64,000 nucleotides of DNA from Planctomycetota bacterium (GCA_026692845.1 JAPLNM010000098.1:1-64000); one strand, 5' to 3'. Shown: positions 1 to 9,493, numbered from the stretch's first letter. Notes: generated by a model not told the origin, from the letters alone. A program made the numbers and translations.

Positions 1-1548
1 CGTCGCGATCGCCACGAGCAAACCGAACAAACTCGCCGCCAGCGAGGCGATTGCTGGATTGCGTCGTATCCAACGCATGGCCGACTCGATAGGTGATTCA
101 CGGCGTGCCAAGATGGGCAAGTCGTCGAGAAATCGTTCGAGATCTTCTTGGAAATCCTTGGACCGTTCGTAGCGATTCTCTGGCTCCAACGCCGAGGCTT
201 TCAGAACGATCGTCTGGAGGTCCCGAGGAATCACTTGTCGCTCTGAGGCTGTGAATTCGAGTTGGCTGTACTTGGTCGGGTCCAACACGCGGCGTTTGGG
301 GGCATCGAGCGCAGGCCTGAGCGTGAGCAACTCGAAAAGAGTCAGGCCAAGACTATAGATATCGCTGCGCGAATCGGCCTTGGCGACGAACTGCTCAGGG
401 GCCATATACCGGAGCGTACCGAGCAACTCGCCCGTCTGTGTCTGGCCCTCGAGATCCTCCCGAAATGCCAAGCCGAAGTCTGCAACCCAAATCGTTCCGG
501 TTTGGTCCAGGAGCAAATTGCTCGGCTTGATATCTCGGTGCAAGACCCCCGATTGGTGCGCATAATCCAAGGCATCGGCCACCTTGGACGTCAAGCGAGC
601 GATGTTGCGATAGTAATGCATAGGGATCGCTCGGACCGAGCGATCGTCCTGGGAAACCTTGGAAGCCCCCGGTAAAATCGAGGTCGTTGGAATCGAAGTT
701 GATAATTGATCCGTGGCTAACGGGCTACCCCGCATCGGTTCCTGGATCGCCGCGAGTGTCAGATTCAGAGTTTGGAATGGCTGAGTCGGTTCGTTCGGTG
801 CAGATGAACTCCTGGCACCATGATTCTGCGAGGGCGTCGATGGCGTGGTGTAGCTGTTTGAACTCTTGTGGTCTCCTTTCTGCGAGCTTTGCGGCTGCCT
901 GGCGTTCGGAGAGACGGCTCGTTGCGTCAGAAGTTGATCGACCGCATCGAGTGTAAGAGCAGGTCCCAAGGGCTCTTGGGTGACCGGTTCGCCCAGTCGA
1001 GCTCGAAGCGATACGATGACATCGGCCAGCGTCGAGCCATGGATCAATTGCATCGCGTAATACTGTAGGCCGTGATCTTCTCCCGAGCCGTAAACCGGAA
1101 CGATGTTGGTGTGGTGCAAACCGGCGGCCGACTCGGCCTCGCGTCGAAAGCGTTCGCGACTCCTGGGGCTGGCTGAGGCTTGCGCATGGATGACTTTCAG
1201 CGCGACCCTGCGTTGCAAGGAACCTTGGATCGCTTCGTAAACCATCCCCATGCCTCCCTGGCCGATGCAACGGACGATTTCGAAGTCGTCGAAGGCTCTC
1301 GGGACATGCTGGGCAAGATCCGAGCGAGTCAAAGGCAGCGTCGATGCCATCGATGCGGTAAGTTCCTTAGCGCTGACTTTCTCGACGATCACCAGCGATG
1401 GAAATACGGACCGAATCATCGCCGCATGCTCGCGATGGGCTTGGGCATACTGTTCGATGCTCGGGGACTGACCGCTGCGAATTTCCGAGACGAACTGGTC
1501 GGCAAGTTCTTCAAATGGATGGCGTTCGATGGGCTCGGTCGGATTCAT
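1..1548 (-). CDS. Ser/Thr protein kinase, C-terminus beyond left edge
   Basis: Eukaryotic-type (Hanks) kinase that phosphorylates Ser/Thr on unknown targets. From the ATG at 1548 the frame stays open for 516 codons to the edge. Visible are the P-loop GQGGMG near residue 96, the ATP Lys in VALKVIH (~118), HRDIKPSN with catalytic Asp 339, DFG at 357 and APEQ near 385. A hydrophobic stretch (SLAASLFGLLVAIAT) at the edge looks like a membrane anchor, so a periplasmic sensor part probably lies outside the window. An unusual Ser/Thr/Gln-rich insert (~185-308) separates the N-lobe from the catalytic loop. The start overlaps the stop of the sigma-factor gene as ATGA, so the two are probably translationally coupled. 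Confidence 0.93.
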   Translation of the reverse strand, partial: MNPTEPIERHPFEELADQFVSEIRSGQSPSIEQYAQAHREHAAMIRSVFPSLVIVEKVSAKELTASMASTLPLTRSDLAQHVPRAFDDFEIVRCIGQGGMGMVYEAIQGSLQRRVALKVIHAQASASPRSRERFRREAESAAGLHHTNIVPVYGSGEDHGLQYYAMQLIHGSTLADVIVSLRARLGEPVTQEPLGPALTLDAVDQLLTQRAVSPNARQPQSSQKGDHKSSNSYTTPSTPSQNHGARSSSAPNEPTQPFQTLNLTLAAIQEPMRGSPLATDQLSTSIPTTSILPGASKVSQDDRSVRAIPMHYYRNIARLTSKVADALDYAHQSGVLHRDIKPSNLLLDQTGTIWVADFGLAFREDLEGQTQTGELLGTLRYMAPEQFVAKADSRSDIYSLGLTLFELLTLRPALDAPKRRVLDPTKYSQLEFTASERQVIPRDLQTIVLKASALEPENRYERSKDFQEDLERFLDDLPILARRESPIESAMRWIRRNPAIASLAASLFGLLVAIAT

Positions 1549-2240
1549 CGCTGCGGCTCCTGCTGGCCAGCCGACGACTGGCTGGTGGGTTGAAGAATCT
1601 CGGCCAAACGGTTTGCGGCGCGGACATAGCGGTTGCTGGCTGCTGTCGGTGAGATGCTAAGTGCTTGGGCCGTCTGCAGGTTCGTTAGGTATTCGAAATG
1701 GCGCATCGCGAGAATTTCGCGATCGATTTCGTTCATCGACTCCAAGGCCCTCTGGAGTCTGTGCTGTTCCTCGTCCTGGATCATCGCTTGGCTCGGAGAC
1801 GTCCTGTCATCGGCGAGCCATCGGGCCATGATAATGCTGGTGGTGTTTGCGCCTGCAAGGGGCATGGCCATCTCGCGATGCACACTGCGTTTGTCCCTGC
1901 CATGGGCTCGCTGCATGTCCCAAAGTGTTTGCAGGACCCGCTGACGGACCCAAACCATAGGGTGCACCTGGGGACTTTGCACCAACTCCTGATGCCGCTT
2001 GGCCATCTGCAAAAAAGCCTCCTGCAGCACATCCGCTGGATCGATACGAGCTTGAAAGGCTGGATCCATTCGAAAACGAACGATCTTCTCGAGCCGAGGT
2101 CGGACCGACTCAAAGTAGTCCGTCAGTTCCTCTAAATTCCCGATCCGCACGCCATCCTGGCTGGCCGCCAAAGACAAATCCGGCAGGCTAGGCTGGTTCG
2201 AGGGCATATCGGGTAGTCTCGGGGCTTTGGAATCCGTCAT
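1545..2240 (-). CDS. ECF-family RNA polymerase sigma factor
   Basis: Sigma-70 family extracytoplasmic-function factor of 231 residues. Region 2 spans about 43-112 (YFESVRPRLEKIVRFRMDP then DVLQEAFLQMAKR). Region 4 spans about 163-216, with a helix-turn-helix around TNLQTAQALSISPTAASNRY. The start is placed at the ATG at 2240 (MTDSKAPRLP); the frame can extend to 2393, but that extension does not resemble a sigma factor and would cover the upstream region shared with the divergent EF-hand gene. Its stop overlaps the start of the kinase gene. In planctomycetes ECF factors are often encoded beside Ser/Thr kinases; that the kinase controls this factor is inference. No anti-sigma factor is visible. 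Confidence 0.9.
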   Translation of the reverse strand: MTDSKAPRLPDMPSNQPSLPDLSLAASQDGVRIGNLEELTDYFESVRPRLEKIVRFRMDPAFQARIDPADVLQEAFLQMAKRHQELVQSPQVHPMVWVRQRVLQTLWDMQRAHGRDKRSVHREMAMPLAGANTTSIIMARWLADDRTSPSQAMIQDEEQHRLQRALESMNEIDREILAMRHFEYLTNLQTAQALSISPTAASNRYVRAANRLAEILQPTSQSSAGQQEPQR

Positions 2241-2394
2241 GCCAAGATTATCCAACGGTTTGACTTGGCAGGGAATAGAATTCCTAAAAATCTCTAATCT
2301 CCCAAGTGGATCCGCGAACGAACACGTCGGTAGAGTAACTAGGATCAACACGGTCGAATTCTCCCTGCAACTGAGGAATTTAAGGTCATTCAAG

Positions 2395-3135
2395 ATGAAA
2401 CGATTGCTTTTAGCGAGCCTCCTAGGCTCTTTGGCTTGGACCCTCCCTTGCCAATCCCAAGAACCCCAACCCCCAAATTCCGCAGGTGGCGAGTCCGGCC
2501 GTTCGGAGAATCAGCGCCCTGAAGGCCGACGTCCCGGCCAAGGCCGATTGCAGGAGAATCGACCCAATGGTGCCAACCCCGAAATGGCCGCCCGGGGCAT
2601 GGCGATGATGTTGAGAAACTCCCCGGTGTTTCGGGCACTCGATAGCGACGAAGACGGCCAGCTTTCGGCCTCGGAAATCGAAAACGCATCAAAGTCCCTG
2701 CTGAAACTCGATAAAAACGGTGACGGCATCCTCAACGCCGACGAGATGCGACCCGATCCAGCCCAGATGCCACAATTTGGCGGGCCTAATGGGCCTAATG
2801 GGCCAGGCCGAGCCGGTGCGCCCGGTGCTCCTGCTGGCAATGCCAATAGCCCGACCCCAGAGATGATGGCACGCATGTTCGAGAATCGCGATCAGGACAA
2901 GGACGGGAAACTCTCGGGCGACGAGATCCCTCCCCAAATGCGCGAACGACTAACCAATATCGACACCAACGGCGACGGAGCGATCGACAAGTCGGAAATG
3001 GAGCAATCGATGCGCAGGGTCGAAGCCATGCGGTCGGGCAACCGCCGTCCAGGAGGTTCTCCAGAAGGCCGTCCAGAAGGCCGAACCGAGGGTGGCGAAG
3101 GGGTCCGGCCACGCCGCCCCTCTTCGGATACCTAA
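2395..3135 (+). CDS. secreted EF-hand calcium-binding protein
   Basis: A 246-residue protein with an N-terminal signal peptide (MKRLLLASLLGSLAWTLPCQ, residues 1-20) and four canonical EF-hand loops: D83-E94, D106-E117, D166-E177 and D190-E201. They are arranged as two pairs separated by a Gly/Pro/Asn-rich linker (GPNGPNGPGRAGAPGAPAG). N- and C-terminal tails are rich in Arg, Gly, Pro and Glu with short PEGR repeats. It probably binds calcium outside the cytoplasm. The ATG at 2395 is preferred because the signal peptide starts there; the same frame is open upstream to 2227 but encodes nothing recognisable. It precedes the DUF1549 gene by 81 bp on the same strand and may be co-transcribed. Confidence 0.88.
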   Translation: MKRLLLASLLGSLAWTLPCQSQEPQPPNSAGGESGRSENQRPEGRRPGQGRLQENRPNGANPEMAARGMAMMLRNSPVFRALDSDEDGQLSASEIENASKSLLKLDKNGDGILNADEMRPDPAQMPQFGGPNGPNGPGRAGAPGAPAGNANSPTPEMMARMFENRDQDKDGKLSGDEIPPQMRERLTNIDTNGDGAIDKSEMEQSMRRVEAMRSGNRRPGGSPEGRPEGRTEGGEGVRPRRPSSDT

Positions 3136-3216
3136 TATCGGATACCTAATCGAATTCGGATACTCAATCGAATTTTCCTCAATCCTTGTCGTCCTTATCC
3201 CTTTGGAACGCATCCG

Positions 3217-5856
3217 ATGCACAAGCATTCCTTGGTCCCTCCGACGATGGCTTGCTGGCTAACGAACCTGTGGCTCGCCTGGCTCTGCGGTGCTCTGGCA
3301 ATCGCCGCAACACAGCAGGTTCAAGCTCAGCAGGTTGAAGCACCGCAGGTTGCGCCGGGAGAAACTTCGCAGGACGGGAAACTCACCCCTGAAGAACTCG
3401 ATTTCTTCGAGACCAAGATCCGGCCGGTCCTGATCGAGCACTGCTACCGTTGCCATGCTACCAGCGAGCAATCGGTCCGAGGCGGACTGTCGGTCGAGAA
3501 TCGCGACGCACTGCTGGCCGGAGGGGAATCCGGGGCGGCGATCGTACCAGGGGACATCGACGGCAGCACGCTGTGGCATGCGATCAACTATCGCGACAAT
3601 CGGATGCCTCCGAAAGGCAAACTTTCTGCCGAGGTGATTGCAGATTTTAAAACCTGGATCGAAATGGGGGCACCCGATCCTCGCACCAACCAAGGCGTGG
3701 TCGTTCGTTCCAAGGTAACTCTCGAAGACATCCAAGCGGGCAAGTCGTTCTGGGCCTTTACCCAGCCCAAACGCGTCGAGCCAAAACCCGAGCATTTCCA
3801 AAGTTGGAGCCAGTCTCCGATCGATCGCTATATCGCTGCAAAATGGGAGGCTCAAGGGATCGAGCCGACCGACGATTGCGACGCGAACACTCTGGTCCGC
3901 AGGCTCACGATGGACCTCGTCGGTTTACCTCCTAGCCCGGAGCAACGCATTGGCTTCCTTGAGGACTGGCAGTCGAGTCCTCAAGGAGCCATCGCGAGAT
4001 TGGCCGACGAGTTGCTTGAGTCTCGGCAATATGCCGAACGTTGGGCGCGCCATTGGCTCGATGCGGCACGGTATGCCGAATCCAGTGGCAAAGAATCGGA
4101 CATTTCGTTCCCTAACGCTTGGCGTTATCGCGACTACGTGATTCAATCGTTTGAACACGACAAGCCCTACGATCGTTTCGTGCTCGAGCAGATCGCTGGC
4201 GATTTGCTACCTGTTAAGGACGATTCGCAGTGGAACGAGAATCTCATCGCCACTGGATTTTTGGCCATCGGGCCAAAGTCCCTGACCGAGCAGAACCCAA
4301 GGCAATTTCAAGCGGACTTGGTCGACGAGCAAATCGATACGACGACGCGTGTGGTGTTGGGTTTGTCGGTCGGCTGCGCACGATGCCACGATCACAAGTT
4401 CGATCCGATCCCACAAAGCGATTACTACGCGTTGGCAGGTATCTTCCAAAGTACCGAGACTTTCTACGGTGGAACACGTACCATCCGGAACCGCCAACCT
4501 TCCGACTCGATCCGCTTACCGATCCAGGATCCCGAGGCGAGCAATCCGGTGATGAGTCCGCAGGACATCGCGGACTTGAAAAAGGAACTTCAAGAGCGTC
4601 AGCAAGAGTTAGTCGAAGCCCGTCGCGCGCAGCGCACCGGGGGCCCGACTGCGGGCTTGAACGCCAATATGTTGGATCAGATCGTCGGCCAACTGCGCGC
4701 ACGGATCCAAAGTGTCGATTCGACAGGGCGTCCTATTTCGGTTTGCATGGGGGTCCAAGACCGCCAATCGGTCCGCAATGCACGCGTATTGGACCGAGGC
4801 GAGATCGATCAACCTGCCCAAGAAGTCCCGCGAGGGTTCGTTCAGGTTTTAGGGAACCTACCTGACAAACTCCCTTCGTCCGGTTCGGGACGATTGGAGT
4901 TTGCCAAGTGGCTTGTCTCGAAAGAGAATCCCTTGACGGCCCGCGTGATGGTCAATCGGATTTGGCAGCATCTGATCGGCCAAGGCATCGTGCGCGAACC
5001 GGACAACTTTGGCCTCTCTGGACCGATGCCAACGCACCGCGAGCTGCTGGACCACTTGGCCATCGAAATGATGGACCAGGGCTGGTCGTTAAAGTCGATT
5101 ATTCGCAGCATCGTTACCTCGCGAGTCTACCGGCTCAAGACCGATCAGGATCCGAGTCGCTTCGAGGCCGATCCGGAGAACTTGTGGATCGCCCGTGGCA
5201 ATGTCAAGCGATTGAGTGCCGAAGCGATTCGCGACGCGATGCTTTCGGTCAGCGGATCGCTCGAGCTTAAACCACCCAAGGCATCGATAGTCGCTTCGAT
5301 GGGCTCAGCCTTGATGGGTCCGAATGGCCCACAGAATTTTCCGTTGGTCATGGCACCCGGATCGGGCGATGAGGATCGCGCAGCGAATTTGAGGCGACTG
5401 CTCGGTGGCAACCAGCGGAACCTGTCGGTCAATCTGTTGGATCTTTCCAACTACCACCGCTCCGTGTATTTACCGACCACCAGAAACAATCTGCCTCGGG
5501 CGTTGGATGTATTCGACTTTGCCGACCCGAACATGGTCACCGGAACGCGCGAAGTATCGCACACCGCCGAGCAAGCACTTTACATGCTCAACAATCCCTT
5601 TGTGTTGGAACTCAGCGATGCGTTTGCACGTCGGTTGATGCAAGCGAGCACGGACCCTCAAGTTCGAGTCGAGCGAGCCTTTCAGATCGCCTATGGCCGA
5701 TCGGCCAGCCCAGAGGAGATCCAAGCGTCCTTGAGGTTCGTGCGCAAGGCCAGAGATAGTCAATCGCAAGTCCCCTCCGATGAAGCCATGTTCAAGGCCT
5801 GGAGTCAGTTCTGCCAAGCGGTGCTTGGGTCGGCTGAATTCCGTATCGTCCGTTGA
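3217..5856 (+). CDS. secreted cytochrome c-like DUF1549/DUF1553 protein
   Basis: An 879-residue planctomycete-type protein. A hydrophobic export segment (~12-33) is followed by a c-type heme motif, CYRCH at residues 76-80, in a PSCyt1 (planctomycete cytochrome c-like) domain. DUF1549 follows (~185-400, containing RCHDHKFDP near 389), then DUF1553 (~555-830, beginning LEFAKWLVSKENPLTARVM). The biochemical activity of the family is not established; a redox role outside the cytoplasm is inferred from the heme motif and export signal. The DUF1501 gene starts 51 bp downstream, the standard pairing for this family. Confidence 0.92.
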   Translation: MHKHSLVPPTMACWLTNLWLAWLCGALAIAATQQVQAQQVEAPQVAPGETSQDGKLTPEELDFFETKIRPVLIEHCYRCHATSEQSVRGGLSVENRDALLAGGESGAAIVPGDIDGSTLWHAINYRDNRMPPKGKLSAEVIADFKTWIEMGAPDPRTNQGVVVRSKVTLEDIQAGKSFWAFTQPKRVEPKPEHFQSWSQSPIDRYIAAKWEAQGIEPTDDCDANTLVRRLTMDLVGLPPSPEQRIGFLEDWQSSPQGAIARLADELLESRQYAERWARHWLDAARYAESSGKESDISFPNAWRYRDYVIQSFEHDKPYDRFVLEQIAGDLLPVKDDSQWNENLIATGFLAIGPKSLTEQNPRQFQADLVDEQIDTTTRVVLGLSVGCARCHDHKFDPIPQSDYYALAGIFQSTETFYGGTRTIRNRQPSDSIRLPIQDPEASNPVMSPQDIADLKKELQERQQELVEARRAQRTGGPTAGLNANMLDQIVGQLRARIQSVDSTGRPISVCMGVQDRQSVRNARVLDRGEIDQPAQEVPRGFVQVLGNLPDKLPSSGSGRLEFAKWLVSKENPLTARVMVNRIWQHLIGQGIVREPDNFGLSGPMPTHRELLDHLAIEMMDQGWSLKSIIRSIVTSRVYRLKTDQDPSRFEADPENLWIARGNVKRLSAEAIRDAMLSVSGSLELKPPKASIVASMGSALMGPNGPQNFPLVMAPGSGDEDRAANLRRLLGGNQRNLSVNLLDLSNYHRSVYLPTTRNNLPRALDVFDFADPNMVTGTREVSHTAEQALYMLNNPFVLELSDAFARRLMQASTDPQVRVERAFQIAYGRSASPEEIQASLRFVRKARDSQSQVPSDEAMFKAWSQFCQAVLGSAEFRIVR

Positions 5857-5907
5857 TCTAGCCCCATTCGATCGATTCAATTATTTTCCCAGCAAGGCCC
5901 TAAAGCG

Positions 5908-7317
5908 ATGTTTTCAAGACGCGAATTGCTCAGGACGGTTTCGGCAGGTTTCGGCTACTTGGCATTTGCTGGAATGAGTACCTTGGAATCCCGACGGTTG
6001 CTCGGTGACGACCAAGAGTCGGCATCATCGACCAACCCATTGGCCCCCAAAGAGGCGCATTTTGGATCGAAGGCCAAGCAGGTGATTTTCCTGTGCATGC
6101 AAGGGGGCCCATCGCACCTGGACACGTTCGACTACAAACCACGCTTGGGGGTCGACCAGGGCAAAACGGGTCGGGCCAACGGGGCCAAGTTGATGGCATC
6201 GCCGTGGAAGTTTCACCAGCGCGGCAAAAGCGGCTTGTGGATGTCCGAGTTGCTCCCTGAGCTTGGGCAGCACGCCGACGAGATGTGTTTGATCCGATCG
6301 ATGCATTGCGATCAGCCGATCCATCCACGGGCGATGACGCAGATGCACACGGGCAATGCTCAGTTTGTTCGCCCCTCGCTCGGGGCTTGGACCCTCTATG
6401 GATTGGGGACCGAAAACGAAAACTTGCCAGGCTTTGTCGCTCTGAATCCCCAAGCGACCGCTTCGCAGAATTATGGCAATGCATTTCTTCCCGCGATCTA
6501 TCAAGGCACCAAGGTCGGCAGGCCGCAGGGACCGCGCCCTGGAATAGCACGGAACATGCAGGCTGGCAATGCAGCGGCGGTCCCGGACATCAGCAACCCG
6601 AGATTGAACCGTCGCTCGCAGCGCTCGCAAATCGACTTTCTCCAGCAGCTCAACCAAAGCGCGCTGGATCGCGCCGGGGCAGATCCGAACGTCGAGGGCG
6701 TTATCGAGTCTTATGAGCTAGCTTTTCGGATGCAAGACGCCTTGCCCAAGCTAATGGATCTCGGGGATGAGACTCAAAAGACCTTCGACATGTATGGGAT
6801 CAACGAGAATCCTACCGATGGGTTTGGACGGCAGTGCTTGATGGCCCGAAAGTTCATCGAAGCAGGCGTGCGATTTGTGGAGCTCAACCATGGCAATTGG
6901 GATCATCACCAGCGACTCCGTGAGCAATTGCCGGGCAAGTGCAGTGAGATCGACAAGCCGATTGCTGGGTTGCTCGCGGATCTCAAGCAGCGGGGGCTAT
7001 TGGATCAGACGTTGGTCATTTGGGGAGGAGAGTTTGGCAGGACGCCCGATGCGCAGAATGGGGATGGCCGGGATCACAACAACAAGGGTTATACGACGTG
7101 GATGGCAGGCGGTGGGGTTCGCGGTGGATTGAGCTATGGGGCTACCGACGAGCATGGCCGCGAGGCGGTCGAGGACAAGTGCCACATCCACGATTGGCAT
7201 GCGACGATCCTGCATTTGTTGGGCTTGGATCATGAACGATTGACCTATCGGTATGCGGGTCGAAATTTCCGCTTGACTGACGTGTACGGCAACGTGATCG
7301 ACCGAATCTGCAGTTAG
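5908..7317 (+). CDS. DUF1501 secreted protein
   Basis: A 469-residue DUF1501 protein, related to the alkaline phosphatase/sulfatase superfamily. The N-terminus MFSRRELLRTVSAGFGYLAF has twin arginines before a hydrophobic core, suggesting Tat export. Family signatures include CMQGGPSHLDTFDYKP near residues 60-75, the WGGEFGRTP segment near 370 and the His-rich stretch CHIHDWHATILHLLGLDH toward the C-terminus. It lies 51 bp after the DUF1549/DUF1553 gene and is presumed to act with it. The family's substrate is unknown. ATG at 5908 is the natural start because it opens the twin-arginine signal. Confidence 0.92.
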   Translation: MFSRRELLRTVSAGFGYLAFAGMSTLESRRLLGDDQESASSTNPLAPKEAHFGSKAKQVIFLCMQGGPSHLDTFDYKPRLGVDQGKTGRANGAKLMASPWKFHQRGKSGLWMSELLPELGQHADEMCLIRSMHCDQPIHPRAMTQMHTGNAQFVRPSLGAWTLYGLGTENENLPGFVALNPQATASQNYGNAFLPAIYQGTKVGRPQGPRPGIARNMQAGNAAAVPDISNPRLNRRSQRSQIDFLQQLNQSALDRAGADPNVEGVIESYELAFRMQDALPKLMDLGDETQKTFDMYGINENPTDGFGRQCLMARKFIEAGVRFVELNHGNWDHHQRLREQLPGKCSEIDKPIAGLLADLKQRGLLDQTLVIWGGEFGRTPDAQNGDGRDHNNKGYTTWMAGGGVRGGLSYGATDEHGREAVEDKCHIHDWHATILHLLGLDHERLTYRYAGRNFRLTDVYGNVIDRICS

Positions 7318-7448
7318 CAGTTAAAGGGGGCAAAGGACGCAAACGGGGAACAGCGAAGGAGTCCAGACGTTGCCTCCGAGTGTTTTGACGTTAGCATTGG
7401 TTTCCGTCGAGAAAGCCATGACAGAACCACGGCCCAAAGGGGACCAAC

Positions 7449-7817
7449 ATGACCAAGATTCAAGTTTATGATCCTGCACTTTGTTGCAGCACAGGCATTT
7501 GTGGCGTAGATGTTGATCAGGAGAAGGTCACTTTTGCGGCCGATGTAGACTGGTTCAAGAGCCAGGGGGGAGAGATAGAGCGTTTCAATCTGGCACAACA
7601 ACCGATGGCTTTTGTCGAAAACCCTACAGTAAAAGGTTTTCTGGGGCGCTCAGGCGCCGAGGCGCTCCCATTGATTTTGGTAGATAGCGAAGTCGCCTTG
7701 GCTGGCCGTTATCCCCGCCGCGCTGAATTAGCGAAGTGGGCGAAGATCCGCTTGGCCTTGACGGACCCCCAACAAGGTGTCTGTTGCAGTGGGAATCGAA
7801 GCGAGCCTAGCTGCTAA
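7449..7817 (+). CDS. arsD: arsenic metallochaperone ArsD
   Basis: ArsD delivers trivalent arsenic or antimony to the ArsA ATPase. At 122 residues it has the usual length. The metalloid-binding Cys12, Cys13 and Cys18 are in place (LCCSTGICGV). The C-terminal pair Cys112-Cys113 and a final Cys122 are also present. A purine-rich AAAGGGGA lies 7-14 bases before the ATG. The arsA gene follows after 27 bp, the classical arsDA order. No arsR, arsB, acr3 or arsC is seen beside it, which is unusual. The chaperone itself looks intact. Confidence 0.95.
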   Translation: MTKIQVYDPALCCSTGICGVDVDQEKVTFAADVDWFKSQGGEIERFNLAQQPMAFVENPTVKGFLGRSGAEALPLILVDSEVALAGRYPRRAELAKWAKIRLALTDPQQGVCCSGNRSEPSC

Positions 7818-7844
7818 AACCATTTTTGATAGGAGCATGGCCTG

Positions 7845-9389
7845 ATGAAGTTTCTCGAACAACTCCCAAACTTTCTGTTCTTCACCGGGAAAGGGGGAGT
7901 CGGCAAAACTTCACTGGCATGTGCTACGGCGGTTCAACTTGCAGATTCAGGGAAAAGAGTGCTTCTGGTCAGCACGGATCCTGCCTCGAACGTTGGGCAG
8001 GTATTCGGAATTACCATAGGAAACAAGATCACCCCATTCGACTCAGTGCCACGTTTGTCCGGCCTGGAAATCGATCCCCAAGCCGCTGCGCAGGTCTACC
8101 GCGACAAGATCGTTGGACCAGTTCGCGGAGTGCTGCCAGAGAATGTGGTCAAGGGGATTGAGGAACAACTCTCGGGTGCCTGCACGACGGAGATTGCCGC
8201 CTTTGATGAATTCACGGCGCTGTTGACCGATGAGGTTATCCATAGAGATTTCGACCACGTCATCTTCGATACTGCACCAACGGGTCACACCATTCGGCTG
8301 TTGCAGTTACCTGGGGCATGGAGCGGTTTTCTGGATGAAGGCAAAGGAGACGCTTCCTGCCTCGGCCCACTTGCGGGTTTGGAAAAACAGAGGGAAAAAT
8401 ACAAGTCTGCGGTGGAAGCTTTATCGGATCCTAATCGGACACGATTGATTCTCGTGACGCGTGCTCAAGCTTCTTCACTGCGCGAGGCCAATCGCACGCA
8501 CGATGAATTGTCCGCAATTGGTTTCAAACGGCAGTATTTAGTGGTCAACGGAGTTCTTGCGCAAGCAGATACCAAAGAAGATCCGTTGGCCTTGGCCGTA
8601 TGGAGGCGGGAGCAAGCTGCGCTGGGCGTTATGCCAGATGGCCTTAGAACGCTACCAATCGATTTTGTTTCGCTTAAATCATTCAATCTCGTTGGTCTAC
8701 CGGCTCTCCGGCAACTTCTGGTTGAGGGCGTTGTTGTTGTTTCTCAGGATGCCGTCGTCACGTTGCCACCACTGCAAGCACCCGATCTTGCCACGCTTGT
8801 TGACAGTCTCGTGGGCGAAGGGCACGGCTTGATCATGTTGATGGGTAAAGGGGGAGTCGGCAAGACAACGATTGCTGCCGCTGTAGCCGTCGAGTTGGCC
8901 AGTCGAGGCTATCCGGTCCACCTGACCACCTCCGATCCGGCCGCACTTGCCGAAACGCTCGAGGGCTTTCTTGAAAATCTGACCGTCAGTCGAATCGAGC
9001 CTCATGCTGAAACAGAACGTTACCGTCAGCATGTCATGGAGACCAAGGGCAAGGATTTGGATACTCAAGGCAAAGCTCTGCTGGAGGAAGATTTGCGATC
9101 GCCATGTACCGAAGAAATCGCGGTGTTCCAAGCCTTTTCGCGAATTATCCGCGAGGCAGGAAAGAAATTCGTTGTGATGGATACTGCACCGACAGGTCAC
9201 ACCTTGCTTTTGCTCGATGCGACAGGAGCTTATCATCGCGAGACAGCGCGCCAGCTGGGTCCAAGCGGCATTACTTTCACCACGCCGATGATGCAGTTGC
9301 AGGATTCCAAGAAAACCAAAGTTCTGATCGTTACCTTGGCGGAAAACACACCGGTGCTTGAGGCGGTGATCAAGCCCTGCTCGAGCTAG
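7845..9389 (+). CDS. arsA: arsenite-transporting ATPase ArsA, C-terminally truncated
   Basis: ArsA is the soluble ATPase that normally powers an ArsB or Acr3 efflux pump. Both halves of the tandem ATPase are visible: P-loops GKGGVGKTS (residues 15-23) and GKGGVGKTT (334-342), each followed by a DTAPTGHT signal-transduction motif. The three metalloid-ligand cysteines are recognisable in SGACTTE, DASCLGP and SPCTEE. The protein ends at residue 514 in ENTPVLEAVIKPCSS, whereas ArsA is normally about 580 residues. In the -1 frame the DNA continues as ALLELENDLAQRK then stop, which resembles the expected continuation, so a frameshift or deletion removed roughly the last 65 residues. Function is doubtful. 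Confidence 0.9.
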   Translation: MKFLEQLPNFLFFTGKGGVGKTSLACATAVQLADSGKRVLLVSTDPASNVGQVFGITIGNKITPFDSVPRLSGLEIDPQAAAQVYRDKIVGPVRGVLPENVVKGIEEQLSGACTTEIAAFDEFTALLTDEVIHRDFDHVIFDTAPTGHTIRLLQLPGAWSGFLDEGKGDASCLGPLAGLEKQREKYKSAVEALSDPNRTRLILVTRAQASSLREANRTHDELSAIGFKRQYLVVNGVLAQADTKEDPLALAVWRREQAALGVMPDGLRTLPIDFVSLKSFNLVGLPALRQLLVEGVVVVSQDAVVTLPPLQAPDLATLVDSLVGEGHGLIMLMGKGGVGKTTIAAAVAVELASRGYPVHLTTSDPAALAETLEGFLENLTVSRIEPHAETERYRQHVMETKGKDLDTQGKALLEEDLRSPCTEEIAVFQAFSRIIREAGKKFVVMDTAPTGHTLLLLDATGAYHRETARQLGPSGITFTTPMMQLQDSKKTKVLIVTLAENTPVLEAVIKPCSS

Positions 9390-9474
9390 AGAATGATTTG
9401 GCTCAGCGTAAGTAGCGTAAACGTTGGTTAGGTTTAGTTTAGTAAATGATTGAACAAACAGATGCTGGGCATTC

Positions 9475-9493
9475 TTGGGGGCTCTGCCCCCAA
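9475..9493. repeat. REP-like perfect hairpin
   Basis: TTGGGGGC and GCCCCCAA form a perfect 8-bp stem around a TCT loop. The next bases are ACCCCCGGG, not a T run, so a Rho-independent terminator is unlikely. It resembles short extragenic palindromic elements, but only one copy was noticed here. Confidence 0.5.

Noticed and set aside
2227-2394. N-terminal extension of the EF-hand gene
   Set aside because: The signal peptide begins at 2395 and the extension would overlap the divergent sigma-factor start.
9475-9493. Rho-independent terminator after arsA
   Set aside because: The hairpin is perfect but no T run follows; it is 85 bases past the stop and better described as a REP-like palindrome.
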